Counted from the stretch's first letter, positions 26,712-36,231 are shown. The stretch: DNA of 64,000 bases from Terriglobia bacterium (GCA_020073265.1 JAIQFN010000004.1:96010-160009), one strand, 5' to 3'. The notes: generated by a model not told the origin, from the letters alone. Made by a program: numbers and translations.

Positions 26712-26759
26712 GGCGTCGACACGAGTGTCGGCGCGGCACGCATGAGTGCGTGCGCCACG
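26712..26759 (+). repeat. double-hairpin repeat family B, copy 1
   Basis: Two adjacent hairpins with CGAG/TGAG apices: CGACA-CGAG-TGTCG, then GCACGCA-TGAG-TGCGTGC, followed by GCCACG. Related copies are at 39196 and 46904. It lies between the SDR gene and the thioredoxin-fusion gene, both on the minus strand. Confidence 0.7.
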
Positions 26760-26764
26760 GGGTG

Positions 26765-27607
26765 CTACCAGTTGTCGATGTGGATGGGGTGGGCGGGCGG
26801 CTTGCCTTCGCACCAGTAGTGGTCGAAGTTGGTGACGCCGGCGAGCTCGGCCAGGCAGTCTTCGTCGATCCATTCGCGGCCGGTGGAGGTGCGCGGCTCC
26901 TGGGCGAAGATGGCCAGCGAGGCGTCGCACAGGATCTCGGGCGTGCGCCACTGCGAGCGGTCGGAGAGGCCCAGGTTGATGGAAGCCTGGCTCTCGATGA
27001 TGGTGCGCGGCCAGAGCGTGTTGGCGGCGATGTTGTCCTTGGAGTGCTCGGCGGAGAGGCCGATGGCCAGGCGAGCCATACCGGACTTGGAGATCATGTA
27101 GCCGACGCGGCCGGGCGACGGAGCGGTGGAAAGGCGCGGGCACATGTTCAGGACGTGGCCCCACTGCTGCTTGACCATGTGGGGCAGCGCGTAGTAGCAG
27201 GCGATGTAGGCGGCGCGGACGTTGATAGACACCATGAGGTCGAAGCGCTTGGGCGGGGTTTCGAGAATGGGGCGAGTCCAGATGGCGCCGGCGTTGTTAA
27301 CCAGGATGTCCAGGCGGCCGAGCTCGGAGACGGCGCGCTCGATCATGTTGCGGATGGCGTCTTCGTTGCGGACATCGGTGGGCACCGCGATGGCTCGCCG
27401 GCCGAGGGCGCGGATGGCGTCGGCGGTTTCGTGGATGCTGCCGGGGAGCTTTTCGGTGGAGTGCTCGCTCTTGGCGGCGACCACAACGTCGGCTCCTTCC
27501 TGGGCCAGGCGAATGGCGAGTGCTTTGCCGATGCCGCGGCTGGCGCCGGTGACTACGGCGACACGGCCGCGCAGGTTGGGATGCAGGACGGAGTTGGAAG
27601 CGGGCAT
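26765..27607 (-). CDS. short-chain dehydrogenase/reductase, HSDL2-like
   Basis: A 280-residue NAD(P)-dependent SDR. The cofactor motif TGASRGIG is at residues 20-27, NNAG follows near 107 and the catalytic YMISK Tyr-x-x-x-Lys near 175. Residues such as TPPKRFDLMVSINVRAAY, AANTLWPRT and TGREWIDED resemble hydroxysteroid-dehydrogenase-like protein 2, whose substrate is not settled. ATG 27607 begins the conserved N-terminus and has TTGGAG upstream. The next genes on this strand are the thioredoxin fusion and the UGSC selenoprotein, 86 bases away across repeat B. Confidence 0.85.
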   Translation of the reverse strand: MPASNSVLHPNLRGRVAVVTGASRGIGKALAIRLAQEGADVVVAAKSEHSTEKLPGSIHETADAIRALGRRAIAVPTDVRNEDAIRNMIERAVSELGRLDILVNNAGAIWTRPILETPPKRFDLMVSINVRAAYIACYYALPHMVKQQWGHVLNMCPRLSTAPSPGRVGYMISKSGMARLAIGLSAEHSKDNIAANTLWPRTIIESQASINLGLSDRSQWRTPEILCDASLAIFAQEPRTSTGREWIDEDCLAELAGVTNFDHYWCEGKPPAHPIHIDNW

Positions 27608-27657
27608 GACTCCAACGAGGTTAGCACTGAACGCGGCACGCTGAAGCATGCGGCACA

Positions 27658-29427
27658 ATGGTAAAGATGGCTGGCAGGTTGCGAGGGTTGGTTGCGATCG
27701 CAGCGGCGTGTGTATGTGTTCACGCCTGGGCCGGGCCGGGGTGGAGGCTGTCGCGGACCGACCATTTTGAGTTGTATTCGCAGTCCGACGATGCCGCGCG
27801 GCCGTTGCTTGCGTGGTTCGAGCAATTGCGCGCCTTCTATCTGCAACAGCCGCTGGTGAAGCTGGATGCTTTGCCGCCGGTGCGCCTGATCGTGTTCGCG
27901 TCCGAGAAGGAGTATGAGCCGTACCGGCTGCGGGCGACGTCGGACGCATATTACGCGGGGGGATCGGGCCACCACTACATCGTGATGTCCGCCCGGAGCG
28001 CCAGTGAATTCCGGATCGCAGCGCATGAGTATGCCCACTTCGTTCTGAATGCGAGCGGAGTGCGCCTGCCGCCGTGGCTCAACGAGGGGCTGGCGGAAAT
28101 GCTTTCGACCGTGCATGTGAGCGAGAGTTTCTGCGAGGTGGGCGGGGACCTTCCGGTGCATTCCAGGTTGCTGAGGCAGCGCGTCTGGATGCCGCTTCGG
28201 GAGTTGCTATCGGAGTCGCCTGCGAGGGATGGTCGCGAGAACGCGGCATTGTTTTACGCGCAGAGCTGGGCGCTGGCGGAGATGCTGGCACTGTCGCCGG
28301 AGTATGGCGCGCGTTTTGCGCAACTGATGGTCGCGGCCGATGGCCGGCCGGGCGTGGAAGCACTGGGTGAGGTGTACGGCAAATCGCCGGAGACGATCGA
28401 AAGCGACTTGCGCGCGTGGGTGGACAAACGCGCGGCGAAACCGATGCACTTGCCCGGCGCGGCCGCCGCAGCGCTGTCAGTTCAAGTTTCCGACGTGCCG
28501 GCTTTGGCCGCCCAATCGATTCTAGCCGACGCCCTGGTGACGAGCGGCGAACTGGATCGGGCGGCGGCGCTTTATAGTGAGATGGCGCGAGTGGCGCCGG
28601 AGGCGGCGAACGTATCGGCCGCGCTGGGCGCCATCGCGCTGCGCAAAGGCGACGCAGCGGGCGCGCGGGAGCAGTGGAAGCGAGCCATCGAGCAGGGCGT
28701 GGCGGATGCCGAGGTGTGTTACCGCTACGCGATTCTGGCGGATGCCGCGGGGCTCACGCCCGCTGAGATCCGTCCGGCGCTGGAACGGGCCGTGTCGCTC
28801 CAGCCGGACTTTGACGACGCGCGCTACAAGCTCGCGCTGCTCGAAAAGAACGCCGGGCATTTGGAGGTGGCGCTGGCGCAATTCCGCGCCATGCGGAAGA
28901 TCGCGCCGGCCCGTGCGTTCAGCTATTGGAGCGCCGTGGCGGACACGCTCAACGAACTCGCAATGCGTGAAGAAGCGCTGTCGGCCGCACGCCAGGCGGC
29001 CGAGCATGCCCACACCGAGGACGAGCGGTCGCGCGCGGCGCAGTTGGCTTATTTCGCCGAGACCGACCTAGCGGTGCAGTTCACGCGCGATTCGAGCGGT
29101 CGCGCGCAGATGGTGACCACCCGGGTGCCGCACGCGGCGGCCGACTGGAATCCGTTTGTCGAGGCCGGCGATGATGTGCGGCGAGTGCGCGGAGCGCTGC
29201 GGGAGATCGATTGCAGCGGCGGCGTGACGCGCATTCGCTTGGAATCGGCGGGCGCGATGCTGACGCTCGCGATCGCGGACCCGTCGCGCGTGCGGATGCG
29301 CAACGCACCGGAGGAGCTGGTGTGCGGCACGCAGTCCGGTGAAGCGGTGTGGGTGGAGTATGCGGCGTCAAAGCGCGGCGGCGCCGACGGCCTGGTGCGC
29401 GGGATCGAATTCGCGGGGCTGAAGTAG
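27658..29427 (+). CDS. exported HExxH metallopeptidase-like protein with TPR repeats
   Basis: A 589-residue protein: signal peptide, then a gluzincin-like domain with HEYAH (zinc ligands and catalytic Glu) followed by LPPWLNEGLAEML, whose second Glu is the third ligand. After about residue 280 come TPR-like helical repeats (ALVTSGELDRAAALYSEMAR, ALGAIALRKGDAAGAREQWK) and a small C-terminal beta region. The layout matches DUF1570-like peptidases of Acidobacteria. Start ATG 27658; an in-frame ATG at 27667 is equally possible. It is divergent from the SDR gene. Confidence 0.8.
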   Translation: MVKMAGRLRGLVAIAAACVCVHAWAGPGWRLSRTDHFELYSQSDDAARPLLAWFEQLRAFYLQQPLVKLDALPPVRLIVFASEKEYEPYRLRATSDAYYAGGSGHHYIVMSARSASEFRIAAHEYAHFVLNASGVRLPPWLNEGLAEMLSTVHVSESFCEVGGDLPVHSRLLRQRVWMPLRELLSESPARDGRENAALFYAQSWALAEMLALSPEYGARFAQLMVAADGRPGVEALGEVYGKSPETIESDLRAWVDKRAAKPMHLPGAAAAALSVQVSDVPALAAQSILADALVTSGELDRAAALYSEMARVAPEAANVSAALGAIALRKGDAAGAREQWKRAIEQGVADAEVCYRYAILADAAGLTPAEIRPALERAVSLQPDFDDARYKLALLEKNAGHLEVALAQFRAMRKIAPARAFSYWSAVADTLNELAMREEALSAARQAAEHAHTEDERSRAAQLAYFAETDLAVQFTRDSSGRAQMVTTRVPHAAADWNPFVEAGDDVRRVRGALREIDCSGGVTRIRLESAGAMLTLAIADPSRVRMRNAPEELVCGTQSGEAVWVEYAASKRGGADGLVRGIEFAGLK

Positions 29428-29437
29428 TCCGCCAGTT

Positions 29438-30052
29438 TTAGCGGCGCGCGATTCCGGCGGCCAGCGAACGGGTGGCGAAATCGCAGAATTCGAGCGCGGA
29501 CTTCTTGGAGGCGGACGGAAGCTGGCCGCCGATGGCCAGCTTCGCGACACCGTGCACCAGCGACCAGGCCAATAGCGCGAGCTGCTGGGGGTCGCCTGCT
29601 TGCACCGCGCGGGCGGCTTGGCATTCGCGGACCAGGCCGAGCAGCACATCGAAGGCGCGGGCGCCCGAAGCGGCGAGCGCCGGGTACTGTTCGTGGGCGA
29701 GCGGGGTGTCGAACATCACGGCGAAGTGCTGCGGCCAGCGCAAGGCGAACGCAACGTAGCCGCGTCCGGCCAGGTTCAGCCGCTCGAGCGGTGTGGAGCC
29801 GGGCTTGAGAGCCGACTGCATGGACCCAGTCAGCCGGTCGAAGCCGTCGGCGGCCAGGGCGGCGAGTAGATCCTGCTTGTCCTCGAAATGCCGGTAGGGC
29901 GCGTTGTGCGAGACGCCGGCACGGCGCGCCACCTCGCGTAAGGTGAAGCCGGCGGGTCCGAGCTCGGCGATCAACCGCAGGGCGGATTCGGTCAGGGTTT
30001 CCTTGAGGTTGCCGTGATGGTAGGGGTGTCGGCCGGACTTGGCAGGGGGCAT
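29438..30052 (-). CDS. TetR/AcrR-family transcriptional regulator (WHG-type C-terminus)
   Basis: A 204-residue repressor-type protein. The HTH is clear: ALRLIAELGPAGFTLREVAR, then AGVSHNAPYRHFEDKQDLL. The C-terminal ligand domain contains LNLAGRGYVAFALRWPQHFA, typical of the WHG (TetR_C) group. It is transcribed away from the FAD oxidoreductase at 30115, and two matching dyads lie in the shared control region, so it very probably represses that gene and itself. Confidence 0.9.
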   Translation of the reverse strand: MPPAKSGRHPYHHGNLKETLTESALRLIAELGPAGFTLREVARRAGVSHNAPYRHFEDKQDLLAALAADGFDRLTGSMQSALKPGSTPLERLNLAGRGYVAFALRWPQHFAVMFDTPLAHEQYPALAASGARAFDVLLGLVRECQAARAVQAGDPQQLALLAWSLVHGVAKLAIGGQLPSASKKSALEFCDFATRSLAAGIARR

Positions 30053-30076
30053 CTATCTCTTGGATACCAAATTCAT

Positions 30077-30122
30077 GTTGACAGCAGCAACTTCCTTCGG
30101 CTAGAATGTTGCTGATGTCAAC
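30077..30122 (+). promoter_or_regulatory. promoter with two TetR-type operators between the regulator and the FAD oxidoreductase
   Basis: Two 15-base dyads of form GTTG-N7-CAAC lie at 30077-30091 and 30108-30122, 31 bases centre to centre (about three helical turns), arranged as an inverted pair. The first overlaps TTGACA (30078-30083) and the second overlaps the expected transcript start; TAGAAT at 30102-30107 is the -10, with an 18-base spacer. Both sites would block the rightward promoter. Confidence 0.7.
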
Positions 30123-31767
30123 ATTCGCATCCTACCGGCAGCAGCCTCCGCGAGGCGAGCGTTACGACGCCATCGTGATCGGTTCGGGAATCGGAGGCCT
30201 GTCGGCGGCGGCGCTGCTGGCCAAGCACGCCGGCAAGCGCGTGCTGGTGCTGGAGCGGCACTATACGGCGGGCGGCTTTACGCACGTGTTCCATCGCCCG
30301 GGCTACGAATGGGACGTGGGCGTGCACTACATCGGCGAAGTCCACAATCCGGCGTCCACGGTTCGCAGGATTTTCGACCACGTCACCGAAGGGCGGCTGG
30401 AGTGGAACCGGATGCCGGACGTGTACGACCGAATGCTGATCGGCGGCCGGAGCTATGATTTCGTAAGCGGGCGCCGCCGGTTCGCCGAGCGCATGAAGGA
30501 ATATTTTCCGTCCGAGGCCGGGGCCATCGATCGCTACATGGAGCTGGTGGCCGAAGCAACCCGCGCGACGTCGTTATTCTTTGCGGAAAAAGCCATCCCG
30601 CCGCTGGCCGCGCGATTGGCGGGCGGACTGCTGCGAGCGCGCTTCCTGCGGCTCGCCCGTCGCACGACGGCGGAAGTGCTGGGCGAGTTGACGGACAATC
30701 GGGAATTGATCGCGGTGCTGACCGGCCAATGGGGTGACTACGGGTTGCCGCCCGGCGAAAGCAGTTTCGGAATCCACGCGCTGATCGCGGCGCACTATTT
30801 CGAGGGCGCCAGCTATCCGCTGGGAGGCGCTACGAGCATCGCCAAGGCGATTGCGCCGCTTATCGAAGACCAGGGCGGACAAATCCTGGTGAGCGCCGAA
30901 GTCGCCGAGATCCTGGTGGATGGCGCGAATCGCGCCTGTGGCGTTCGCATGGCCAACGGGAGCGAGATCAGGGCTGACATCGTAATCAGCGATGCGGGCG
31001 CCAGCAACACTTTTTCGAGCTTGCTGCAGGAGCAGTCGCGGGAGCGTACACACGTCCTGGAGGAGATCAACGCAATCCAGGCTTCGATGGCGCATCTGTG
31101 CCTGTACGTGGGATTGCGCCGCGCTCCGGGGAATCCGCCGCTCGATGGCACCAACCTGTGGATCTTCCCGGGCAACGATCATGACGGAAACGTGCGGCGA
31201 TTTTCGGAGAATCCTGAAGCTCCGTTCCCGGTCTTGTTCATCTCGTTCCCGTCGGCGAAAGATCCGGAGTTCGAGCAGCGTCATCCGGGCCGGGAAACGA
31301 TCGAGGTAGTCACGCTGGCTCGCCAGGAATGGTTCCGAGCGTTCGAAGGCACGCGCTGGCACCATCGCGGCCCCGATTACGACGCGCTGAAGCGCCGGTT
31401 CGCCGAAAGGATGCGGGCCGAGCTGGAGCAGCATGTTCCGGCGGTACGCGGGCGCATCGAGCATTGCGAGCTGTCGACGCCGCTCTCCACGCGCCACTTC
31501 GCGAACTATCAGCACGGCGAGATCTACGGCCTGAACGCGAGCCCGGCGCGATTCGAGGCACGGTGTCTGCAGCCGCGAACGCACGTTCAAAACCTGTTCC
31601 TGACGGGACAGGATGCAGCGGTGGCGGGCGTCACCGGGGCGCTGGCCGGCGGTGTGTTGGCGGCTTCGGCGATCCTGGGGCGCAACCTGATGGGGGCGAT
31701 CGCTCGCGAGAAACCGCGAGATCGGCGTGAACCTGCGTCTGGCCGGCCGCTGGCGCGGGCCAGCTAG
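30115..31767 (+). CDS. FAD-dependent oxidoreductase of the CrtI/RetSat type
   Basis: A 550-residue flavoprotein. The dinucleotide-binding fold is at the N-terminus (YDAIVIGSGIGGLSAAALLA, then VLVLERHYTAGGFTHVF). Later segments GGATSIAKAI and a C-terminal FLTGQDAAVAGVTGALAGG are those of phytoene desaturases and all-trans-retinol saturases. The reaction is probably desaturation or saturation of an isoprenoid-like lipid. ATG 30115 is preferred, because the -10 box ends at 30107 and an ATG at 30106 would lie upstream of the transcript start; the message may be leaderless. Confidence 0.85.
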   Translation: MSTFASYRQQPPRGERYDAIVIGSGIGGLSAAALLAKHAGKRVLVLERHYTAGGFTHVFHRPGYEWDVGVHYIGEVHNPASTVRRIFDHVTEGRLEWNRMPDVYDRMLIGGRSYDFVSGRRRFAERMKEYFPSEAGAIDRYMELVAEATRATSLFFAEKAIPPLAARLAGGLLRARFLRLARRTTAEVLGELTDNRELIAVLTGQWGDYGLPPGESSFGIHALIAAHYFEGASYPLGGATSIAKAIAPLIEDQGGQILVSAEVAEILVDGANRACGVRMANGSEIRADIVISDAGASNTFSSLLQEQSRERTHVLEEINAIQASMAHLCLYVGLRRAPGNPPLDGTNLWIFPGNDHDGNVRRFSENPEAPFPVLFISFPSAKDPEFEQRHPGRETIEVVTLARQEWFRAFEGTRWHHRGPDYDALKRRFAERMRAELEQHVPAVRGRIEHCELSTPLSTRHFANYQHGEIYGLNASPARFEARCLQPRTHVQNLFLTGQDAAVAGVTGALAGGVLAASAILGRNLMGAIAREKPRDRREPASGRPLARAS

Positions 31768-31772
31768 TGTCT

Positions 31773-31812
31773 GCCGGCTAAAGCCGTCTGCAGCCACGAT
31801 TGGCTGCCCCAC
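31773..31812 (+). repeat. double-hairpin repeat family A, copy 2
   Basis: CGGC-TAAA-GCCG, then GCAGCC-ACGATT-GGCTGC and CCCAC. It lies between two convergent genes (oxidoreductase and HDOD), where a bidirectional terminator would be useful. Confidence 0.7.
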
Positions 31813-31826
31813 CTAACTCAGGATGA

Positions 31827-33224
31827 CTAGCGGCGAGTAATTGCGCTGGGCGCCATCTTGCGGATCGCGACCGCAATGGCGTCGCGGACGCGGCCCAGTT
31901 GCGGCCGTATCGCGTCCAGTCCGGGCGAGGGAGTGCGGCGGTCGGCGTAGAAACATCCGGCGGGCTGCCCATCCACGATGATGGGGAAGAGCGCGAAAGC
32001 GGCCGGTTTAACCACGACTACCAGCTCGGCGGCGTCATAGCGGTCATCGCGCTTGCGGTCCACCAGAACGTCGGTCCGGCGCTCGAAGGCGGCCCGGATG
32101 GGACCTTCGGCGTTGTCGATTGGAAACTGAAAAAGGTTCAACAGATCGTCGGTCGCGGCGCCGCTGGCCAGGCGCCCCCGAACCATGCTGTGATCTTCGT
32201 TCACCAAGCCCAGCAACGCGCGCTCGAAACCGGCGGCGATCACGGCGTCCAGCAGACCAGTGACGAAGCCAGTCAATTCGAAGCCGGGCTGCCGCAATTT
32301 GCGGAGCTCGTGGTCGACCGTCTGATCCAGAGCCCGGAGACACTCGGCGTCGAAGGCTTGCAGCGACTCGAGGATGGAGCGAGCCCGCTCGGCCTGTTTT
32401 TCGAGGCTAAACTGAGTGGCAGGCACTCCCAGGGCGGCGAAGGTTTCCTGAGTTTCCAGGGCCGCGGAATCGACGATCCGGACCAGATCGCGGACGGAAA
32501 CCAGGGTCTGCCGGCCGGCGGTGTCCAGCACGCAGTGCAGATGCACGGAATCGATGCCTTCGCCATCGCGGTACAACGAGTGCGTGAGTTCGCGCGCGTA
32601 GTCTGTGATGGAGGTGGCCGAGCGATCCAGGGCCGAGCCGAGCGAGGCCTCCGACCCGGCCAGAGAACGGCGGACGCGCGACGGCATGTTCCAGCGCGCG
32701 GCCACGCGCAGCCCGACATCGTCCCAGGGGAAATCGAGCACGCGCAAGCAGGCCGCACGGTAGGGAATCTTTTCGGTTTGCATCGCGATCAGGATGAGCG
32801 CGTACTCCACCGGATAGTGGCAGGCGATCAGAACTTCGCCGATGTTGCGGAACAGCCCGCAGATGTAGGCCTCTTCGGGACGCGGATATCCGACCGCGGC
32901 CGCGACATCCCGGCAATGCACCGCGCTCAACACCGACATCATGAGGAGTTCGCGCAGGCCCGCGGAACGATTGGCGAAGTGCTCGATGAAGCGCGCCGTG
33001 CTCACCAGGTTGCGCACACGGTCCCAGCCCAGCAGCACGATGCCGTGAGCGATGCTCAAGATGGGGCGGCCGGAACGGTTGAACATGGCGGAGTTGGCGA
33101 GACGGAGAATCTGCGAAGTGAGGCCGAGGTCCTTTAAGATGATGCGCGCCAGTTCCAGGCCGGGAGTTTCGAGGTCCAGGGTGCCAAGCATGACGTCGTT
33201 GGCGTTTTTCGAGAACGGCGGCAC
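31827..33224 (-). CDS. HDOD-domain signalling protein with C-terminal GAF-like region
   Basis: About 465 residues. The HDOD domain is plain: GLTSQILRLANSAMFNRSG, SIAHGIVLLGWDRVRNLV and EAYICGLFRNIGEVLIACHY (degenerate HD residues). The C-terminal part (ALFPIIVDGQPAGCFYADR) looks GAF-like. GTG 33224 is the only standard start in frame, yet the open frame upstream reads like family sequence (REQKLEICVERIIHSEG). The true N-terminus therefore probably starts near 33330 and may be interrupted by a frameshift. HDOD proteins link to c-di-GMP, motility or stress signalling; the target is unknown. Confidence 0.8.
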   Translation of the reverse strand: MPPFSKNANDVMLGTLDLETPGLELARIILKDLGLTSQILRLANSAMFNRSGRPILSIAHGIVLLGWDRVRNLVSTARFIEHFANRSAGLRELLMMSVLSAVHCRDVAAAVGYPRPEEAYICGLFRNIGEVLIACHYPVEYALILIAMQTEKIPYRAACLRVLDFPWDDVGLRVAARWNMPSRVRRSLAGSEASLGSALDRSATSITDYARELTHSLYRDGEGIDSVHLHCVLDTAGRQTLVSVRDLVRIVDSAALETQETFAALGVPATQFSLEKQAERARSILESLQAFDAECLRALDQTVDHELRKLRQPGFELTGFVTGLLDAVIAAGFERALLGLVNEDHSMVRGRLASGAATDDLLNLFQFPIDNAEGPIRAAFERRTDVLVDRKRDDRYDAAELVVVVKPAAFALFPIIVDGQPAGCFYADRRTPSPGLDAIRPQLGRVRDAIAVAIRKMAPSAITRR

Positions 33225-33418
33225 GCCTTCGCTGTGGATGATGCGCTCGACGCAGATCTCCAGCTTTTGCTCCCGCGCGGTGCGATGGGAGGCGGCGAGT
33301 TGGACTGGTTGGCCGATACAGTGCCTCCATGGGTCTTTTCGGCAATTTCAGCCCCGATGTGAGCGGCGTCGGGTCAAAGCGGACCGCGCGCATGGGCCGA
33401 GATGGCACGCCCACCGGC

Positions 33419-34114
33419 CTATCGAAGCAGCCAGATCAGCCGCAGAGTTTCCTTGGGTGAGGTTCGCAGCACCAGATGATCCGTAGGCGCCGTGTGTGGC
33501 TTGAAGTGGACCGTCAGGCTGACCACTGACCAGTCCGGGTATCCAAGATAGCCTCCGTTGACCACGTCCGCAATCGCCGAGAAGGGCACCACAAAATCCG
33601 GCTTGTCGCCAACCAGGAACGCCAGCGTCCCATTCTCGAAGACCGCCTCTCCATCCACCGGCCACAGAGCGCGTTGCCGCATCGCAGAGAGCCGCAAGCG
33701 ACTGGAGGCATCCGCGGGCGCATCCAGATGGTCGAGCATACGATGCAAGCACGCCAGGAGCTGGGCGTCCGAACAAAGGCAATATTGAAGCAGCAGGTCC
33801 CCGGCGTCGAAGACGGCCAGCAGGTTGATCCGTCGCCAGATCGCGTCTTGCAAGACTGTGGGTGGATAATCGATCTGGAACTTGGTTTGCTCCCATCTAC
33901 CCCAGAACAAGCGACCCTCCGACGCGCCGGTATCAACACTGCCGAGTTCCTCCAAAACCTCTGCCTTGGTGGTGATCCCTTCCTTCAGGAACTCGATCTT
34001 GGGCGTCTTCCGTTCCCCTCCCTTGGCGATGGCGACGTCGGTGTGATGGGGGATTGGAATGCAGGCGCTGAGGGATAGCATCACGATCAGCGCCACTGGA
34101 GTCGCTCGAGCCAT
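33419..34114 (-). CDS. putative lipoprotein of unknown function
   Basis: A 231-residue protein with a lipobox (VMLSLSACIPIPHHTD), so it is likely anchored in the periplasm. The body has an ITTKAEVLEELGSVDTG segment typical of SmpA-like N-termini and a later LVGDKPDFVVPFSAIADVVNG plus HFKPHTAPTDHLVLRTS, which may be a PH-like beta domain. No known family was recognised. ATG 34114 follows GGAAGGGAAC. It is separated from HDOD by an unassigned stretch. Confidence 0.6.
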   Translation of the reverse strand: MARATPVALIVMLSLSACIPIPHHTDVAIAKGGERKTPKIEFLKEGITTKAEVLEELGSVDTGASEGRLFWGRWEQTKFQIDYPPTVLQDAIWRRINLLAVFDAGDLLLQYCLCSDAQLLACLHRMLDHLDAPADASSRLRLSAMRQRALWPVDGEAVFENGTLAFLVGDKPDFVVPFSAIADVVNGGYLGYPDWSVVSLTVHFKPHTAPTDHLVLRTSPKETLRLIWLLR

Positions 34115-34362
34115 GTTGTTCCCTTCCGACAACAAGTGGGAGCACATGGATTGCCACGTCGCTTGATGATGCAACCGGGACGAGCCAGGCTTGCGGGTGC
34201 GCGATTTCACGTTGTGCGGTGAGCGAGGTCGCGCGGCGCAAACCCCCAAGATCGGCCGCCAACCCGCTGTGTCTGTGTGAGTTAAGCGGAGCCGGGTTTG
34301 GAAGGCGGCCTGCGGATGGGATGTGCAGGTGGCTGACGCGCCGGCGGCGCGAGGGAGGGTCC

Positions 34363-36198
34363 ATGACCAAGAGCGCACCCCTGCTTCTCCTTTTCCTGGC
34401 TGCCAGCGTCTGCGCAGATCCGGGACAAAACGTAATCGCCGTTCTCAACTACGATCCTCCGCGTGTGACGCTGGTGGACGCGGGTCAAGCGAAGATCCTG
34501 TCCCGGATTCCTCTGGCCTCACACCCGATGAAGATGCTCATGAGTCCGAGAGGTGATTTTCTATACGTGCTGCACCACGGGGCCGGGTGCCGCGACGATG
34601 TGCTCTTTCCTGAAGAGATTTGGCGCTACCGGGGGACAGCCGAGCGGCGATGGAAAGAGCCCAGCAGCATCTCGGTGGTGGATCTGGAAAAGCAGCGCGT
34701 TCTCAAGTCGCTTGAACTGAGCTGGAACGTGAGCGATCTGCTGCTGACCGACGATGGCAAGTATATCGTGGCCATGGGCGTTGGCAGAAACGGTAAGGAC
34801 AAACCGCCGCAGAACGAGATGGGGATGATCCAGGTGATCGACACCCAAACCAACGAATTCGTGAGCCGGACCGCTGTAGGCCGGGATCAGTCAGCTATGG
34901 CCGCGACCAGGCTTGGCACGCGAGTCTTCTCCCTGGCCGCGAATGAATTTGAGGGCCTTCATTTCTGGAGCGGACCGCCGCGCTGGCTATGGGGGTCGTC
35001 CGCCGAGGCGGCGCATTGCGAGGGGTTCAAGTTGCCGAAAGTGGGTTCGTTTACTCTCTCGATCATCGATCCATTGCGGCCCCAGGTTCTGGCACAGATC
35101 CCCTTGCCGGGGATGCCTTCCGTCTTGAAGCTCTCGGAGGATGAGCGCTGGCTGTACGTGCTCGACTTCGGTTCACCGGATGATAACCCGGATAAGAACA
35201 AGGACGCGGCGGTGCACGTGATCGACGTCGAGAAGGCCGCGCTGAAGGAGACTTACCGCGTGGGCGCCAACCCTAGCGTCTGGAAGCTGGACCGCCGCAC
35301 CAACCAGCTCCTGATCTTGAGTGAACGCTCCGCTCAGGACCACACGGGCATTTTGTACCGCTTCGAAGACGGCGCTCTGCAGCGCGTCTCCGAGGTGGGT
35401 TCCGAGCCGCTGATGCTGTGGCAAGACGAAGATTTCGAACAACCAGCCGTCGTGACCAAGTCCGAAGTCTGTCTCATCGATGCGGCGGGGAAACCGCAAA
35501 AGCCCTGCCTGGATCTCAGCCAGATGGAGCTTGCTCGCGGCCCTGGCGGAAACGTGAAGCTGGAGATCCACTATCTCCCCGCGCGCCCCGCGTTGATGCT
35601 GCGGAGCGGGAAACATGGCGACCAGGTGATGCTGGGTGACCTTCATCAAGGCCAGACCGGGCTGCGTTTCGAGTTGGGAAGCGAAGAGGCCAGAACGAGC
35701 AAGCTCGCTTCGAACACCGCCAGAAACGTCGGCCTCGGGTTACTCTTTTTCTTGTCCGGAGGCAAGGCGGACATCCAGTTCCCGGAAAGCGCGTGGCAGC
35801 GAATCCCAATCCGGGTGAGCGCCGACGGACGGTTCGCTTACGCGGCGAATACGTACACGAACGAGGTCACGGTCCTGGATGTCGCGAGCGGAAAGCCTGC
35901 CAAGGTGCTCTCGCTGGCTGCCAACGCACTGGGACTCAGCATCTCGCCAGACGGAAAATGGCTGGGGGCTTTCAGCAAAAAGCGGGCGCTGCTGATCGAC
36001 ATGGCGAGCAACGAGGTTCGGGTGGATACCGATCCGCCCGGCGACCTGGGTGCCTTGCTCTGGACGGCCGATGGCACGAGGTTTCTGGCGCTGACGCACA
36101 AGGCGCTGGCAATCTGGCAAACGGACGCGACCAAGCAGATCGGGATCGTAGAAGACTTCTCGAGGGCGATCCAGATGCTGGAGCGTCCAGCGAGGTGA
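34363..36198 (+). CDS. exported YncE-like beta-propeller protein
   Basis: A 611-residue protein with a signal peptide (MTKSAPLLLLFLAASVCADPG) and repeated blade motifs: PRGDFLYVLHHGAGC, DDGKYIVAMGVGRNGK, SEDERWLYVLDFGSPDD, SADGRFAYAANTYTNEVTVLD. The last blades match bacterial YncE/lactonase-like propellers. ATG 34363 follows GAGGGAGGG. No enzyme motif is visible. It is alone in its unit. Confidence 0.75.
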   Translation: MTKSAPLLLLFLAASVCADPGQNVIAVLNYDPPRVTLVDAGQAKILSRIPLASHPMKMLMSPRGDFLYVLHHGAGCRDDVLFPEEIWRYRGTAERRWKEPSSISVVDLEKQRVLKSLELSWNVSDLLLTDDGKYIVAMGVGRNGKDKPPQNEMGMIQVIDTQTNEFVSRTAVGRDQSAMAATRLGTRVFSLAANEFEGLHFWSGPPRWLWGSSAEAAHCEGFKLPKVGSFTLSIIDPLRPQVLAQIPLPGMPSVLKLSEDERWLYVLDFGSPDDNPDKNKDAAVHVIDVEKAALKETYRVGANPSVWKLDRRTNQLLILSERSAQDHTGILYRFEDGALQRVSEVGSEPLMLWQDEDFEQPAVVTKSEVCLIDAAGKPQKPCLDLSQMELARGPGGNVKLEIHYLPARPALMLRSGKHGDQVMLGDLHQGQTGLRFELGSEEARTSKLASNTARNVGLGLLFFLSGGKADIQFPESAWQRIPIRVSADGRFAYAANTYTNEVTVLDVASGKPAKVLSLAANALGLSISPDGKWLGAFSKKRALLIDMASNEVRVDTDPPGDLGALLWTADGTRFLALTHKALAIWQTDATKQIGIVEDFSRAIQMLERPAR

Positions 36199-36231
36199 TG
36201 AGCCGGCCACGTGTACGGGGACCGGGCCAGT

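Noticed and set aside
26679..27164. N-terminal extension of the thioredoxin-fusion protein
   Set aside because: It covers repeat B and the 3' end of the SDR gene and reads as low-complexity sequence.
30574..31812. A 412-residue frame opposite the FAD oxidoreductase
   Set aside because: Low-complexity Arg/Gln composition, no motif, and the other strand is clearly coding.
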